A DNA stretch of 8,530 nucleotides, taken from contig JAPLMK010000112.1 in NCBI GenBank assembly GCA_026387085.1, positions 1-8,530 of the forward strand, in the 5' to 3' direction. Under the pieces are notes generated by a model. It had not been told where the DNA came from, did no database searches, and saw only the letters and a program-made list of their open reading frames with translations. Positions 8,101-8,530 of the stretch are shown here, in pieces; within the stretch, counting starts at the first letter, position 1; each line of letters starts with the position of its first letter. Position numbers and translations under genes: made by a program. The DNA comes from Candidatus Omnitrophota bacterium (GTDB lineage Bacteria > Ratteibacteria > UBA8468 > MWAK01).

Positions 8101-8530
8101 TGGTTATCCGTCAGTTTCCAACGGGTTATTTCTTTCGGACGGCATAACCGCCACTACTTTCCTTGACGCGGACTTTGAAACTTCCGGCATTCAACCCATC
8201 GTTGCCAATGTGCCCACCTTCATTACCGACCTGATTTCTTCCGGACAGACCATCGGCCGGAATAGCGACCCGACCGCGGTCTTCAAAGTAAAAGCATTCG
8301 GTCCGGAGACCGGAAACCCGGTTTACCTGCAGGAAATGGTTATTCAGATAGTGCCGGATATCGGGTTTAACTTATCTGACCTGGCTGCGGACACAGGTCT
8401 CGCTTTATATAAAGATACTAACGGTAGCGAGGTGTTTGATTCGGGCGATACATTCATTACGCCGATTGTGCCGCCAATCTCTTTAACCAGAAGCGTTGAG
8501 GGTTATTACCGGTTCCTGATTCAACTGCAG
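4544..8530 (+). CDS. Giant repetitive surface-type protein, continuation in the next frame (no start, no stop in window)
   Basis: I translated this frame codon by codon. It has no stop from 4544, just after TAA 4541-4543, to the last base: 1,329 codons. It overlaps the end of the first frame and carries on the same protein: the rest of module M6 with Asp-rich loops, M7, three InlB B-type repeats (5642-6367), then M8-M11. Composition (Asp, Thr, Gly, Val; four Cys) matches the upstream part. The first start-like codon is GTG 4592, but no Shine-Dalgarno sequence precedes it (the bases just upstream read gattccgcccggcac). A start there would begin inside a module and lack a signal peptide. I therefore read this as the frameshifted remainder of the upstream gene and not as a separate gene. 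If it is translated independently, the product would be a headless, probably cytoplasmic fragment. Joined by removing one C at 4558-4561, the two parts give about 2,843 residues. Confidence 0.88.
4555..4632 (+). other. Frameshift junction between the two halves of the giant gene
   Basis: Upstream of about 4560 the coding frame is frame 1 (module M6, with its SIWRDNNANGIFD loop). Downstream it is the frame starting one base later. Reading passes from one to the other by skipping one base, so the sequence carries one extra base or lacks two. The run CCCC at 4558-4561 is the best site: without one C the text reads VTGPPGPGPPSLIPPGTVLS and then YFSSGDKVFWFDGDGNG, all in the style of this protein. 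The alternative frame-1 text (RTSFPDSARHGAQLFQFRRQ) is unlike it. A second candidate is the T6 run at 4623-4628. Either a sequencing or assembly error or a true mutation would explain it; the sequence alone cannot tell. Confidence 0.85.
5102..5641 (+). repeat. Module M7 (most canonical protein repeat unit)
   Basis: All elements are present: the header IPVFLTDLVQAGDLI, then AVIGINL, the strand ELNVYLSGTN and the turn TSGVSLYRD. The loop DANNDGIWQVTD is at 5315-5350. GDDYFVVLQTGDLV and the tail GTGIIFADAATVST follow, ending at LTC. It makes a good seed for building a profile of the family. Confidence 0.75.
5642..5890 (+). repeat. InlB B-type repeat 1 (CTGWTGTG subtype)
   Basis: About 83 residues: HLFSLTVDS, a glycine-rich turn NFYGGGDLVTASV, then GTQYVCTGWTGTGSVPATGT and a closing NITQNSTITWNW. 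The G-W-x-G-x-G core and the final I-T-W-x-W strand are typical of the divergent InlB B-repeat/Listeria-Bacteroides repeat group found in bacterial surface proteins. The single Cys before T-G-W is characteristic of this subtype as I know it. Confidence 0.75.
5891..6112 (+). repeat. InlB B-type repeat 2
   Basis: YRLAITASAGGAVYPAVGNF, then the K-x-A-D-A-V-I-V-T-A-x-P-D-x-G-F-x-F-x-K-W core with WTVDG, and MTAPHTVNATF as the last strand. This is the standard pattern of the divergent InlB B-repeat family: a short beta-grasp-like unit of about 70 residues, usually in tandem on cell-surface proteins. Confidence 0.85.
6113..6367 (+). repeat. InlB B-type repeat 3
   Basis: FYQLNTGVSPSGSGLVSFEP, then ETGSDTSVIVTAQPAAGYAF with the FWSGEDVEG core and a closing VTITMDKNRALVANM. 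The order of elements matches repeat 2 (G-x-V, T-A-x-P-x-x-G-Y-x-F, W-S-G, final strand). It leads directly into module M8. Confidence 0.82.
6368..6895 (+). repeat. Module M8 (protein repeat unit, counterpart of M2)
   Basis: Starts VLSFSANQLTSLNQGILPEN, then GMALFGFDLFS in the AVIGINL position and the strand RIHFSIQDA. VYRDD follows with a degenerate loop (6584-6625, little Asp conservation). GYDYYLALKTGNLP and the tail DAVITRGG end the unit at NIITCE. The loop lacks the regular DxNxNG spacing, so metal binding is doubtful in this copy. Confidence 0.7.
6896..7585 (+). repeat. Module M9 (protein repeat unit, counterpart of M3)
   Basis: Header AKVTDLLNAD, a charged stretch with PEEMLEPAKDYLLRGD, then TAVIGISAAG and SITITFKDTSG. 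The turn ARGVAVYAD runs into the loop DGGDGIFQSSSD (7289-7324). NDFLVALRLNPES and ATFKAYIKPGD close the unit. The order and even the charged insertion agree with M3. Confidence 0.7.
7586..8209 (+). repeat. Module M10 (protein repeat unit, counterpart of M4)
   Basis: Opens with HVVFALSDL, then IPIIGLNLAFG and the strand HIKVTLSGTG. GGLMLYKDNKSSG leads to a loop GTFDINDT (7832-7876). GDDYFICLVTSD begins at 8006, and the tail GLFLSDGITA leads to the next header. It is shorter than M4 because it lacks the enlarged loop region. Confidence 0.7.
8210..8530 (+). repeat. Module M11 (protein repeat unit, cut by the window end)
   Basis: Header VPTFITDLISSGQTI, then AVFKVKAFG in place of AVIGINL (8210-8296). 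The strand MVIQIVPDIG, the turn DTGLALYKD and the loop DTNGSEVFDSGD (8414-8449) follow. The window ends within the strand YYRFLIQLQ, before the DYF strand. Counterpart of M5 in the higher-order repeat. Confidence 0.7.

Noticed and set aside
1..8530. Reverse-strand open frames (for example 4394-4768, 7460-7738, 1537-1839)
   Set aside because: They are short, rich in Arg and Pro, lack recognisable motifs, and lie wholly opposite a well supported coding frame.

Overview
The whole window is a stretch of coding DNA on the + strand. It lies inside one giant gene for a repetitive, probably secreted or cell-surface protein. Neither the true start nor the true end is present: the first frame is already open at base 1 and the last is still open at base 8530. 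Frame 1 runs from base 1 to a TGA at 4633-4635. The downstream frame (codons starting at 4544, 4547 and so on) is then open from 4544 to the end, and its protein continues the same architecture. The most economical reading is one gene with a one-base frameshift, best placed at a run of four C at 4558-4561. Removing one C joins the halves into a continuous product of about 2,843 residues. I see no RNA gene, CRISPR array, insertion sequence, promoter, terminator, or credible gene on the - strand.

Layout: about eleven diverged copies of a roughly 120-240 residue beta-rich module (M1-M11) follow one another. A full copy has (i) a header of the type '(I/V/L)P.F.TDL..G..I', (ii) a strand close to 'AVIGINL', (iii) a strand ending in a short Gly/Thr turn, (iv) 'SG(L/V)SL(W/Y)(R/K)D' running into an Asp/Asn/Gly loop of the form DxNxNGIFDxxxD, probably calcium-binding, (v) a 'GDDYF(V/I)VL.T' strand, and (vi) a tail often ending near '(I/V)(T/V)C'. 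Other domains interrupt the series: an 83-residue segment within M1, two Ig-like domains and a glycine-rich linker (949-1581), an Asp-rich segment within M6 (4562-4850), and three InlB B-type repeats after M7 (5642-6367).

The modules also form a higher-order repeat. The series M2-M3-M4-M5 (1585-4195) is echoed in order by M8-M9-M10-M11 (6368-8530), offset by about 4.8 kb. M1 and M7 may also correspond, because each is followed by an insertion of a different domain type. This suggests the gene grew by duplication of multi-module blocks and later insertion of unrelated beta domains.

Organism: a bacterium, with little more that can be said safely. Giant Asp/Thr/Gly-rich, Cys-poor proteins with InlB-type repeats of the 'CTGWTGTG' style are, from general knowledge, typical of Planctomycetota, Verrucomicrobiota, Omnitrophota and related uncultured lineages. 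The window has no phylogenetic marker. Probable role (inference): a long extracellular stalk or adhesin-like structural protein. No catalytic domain is visible.
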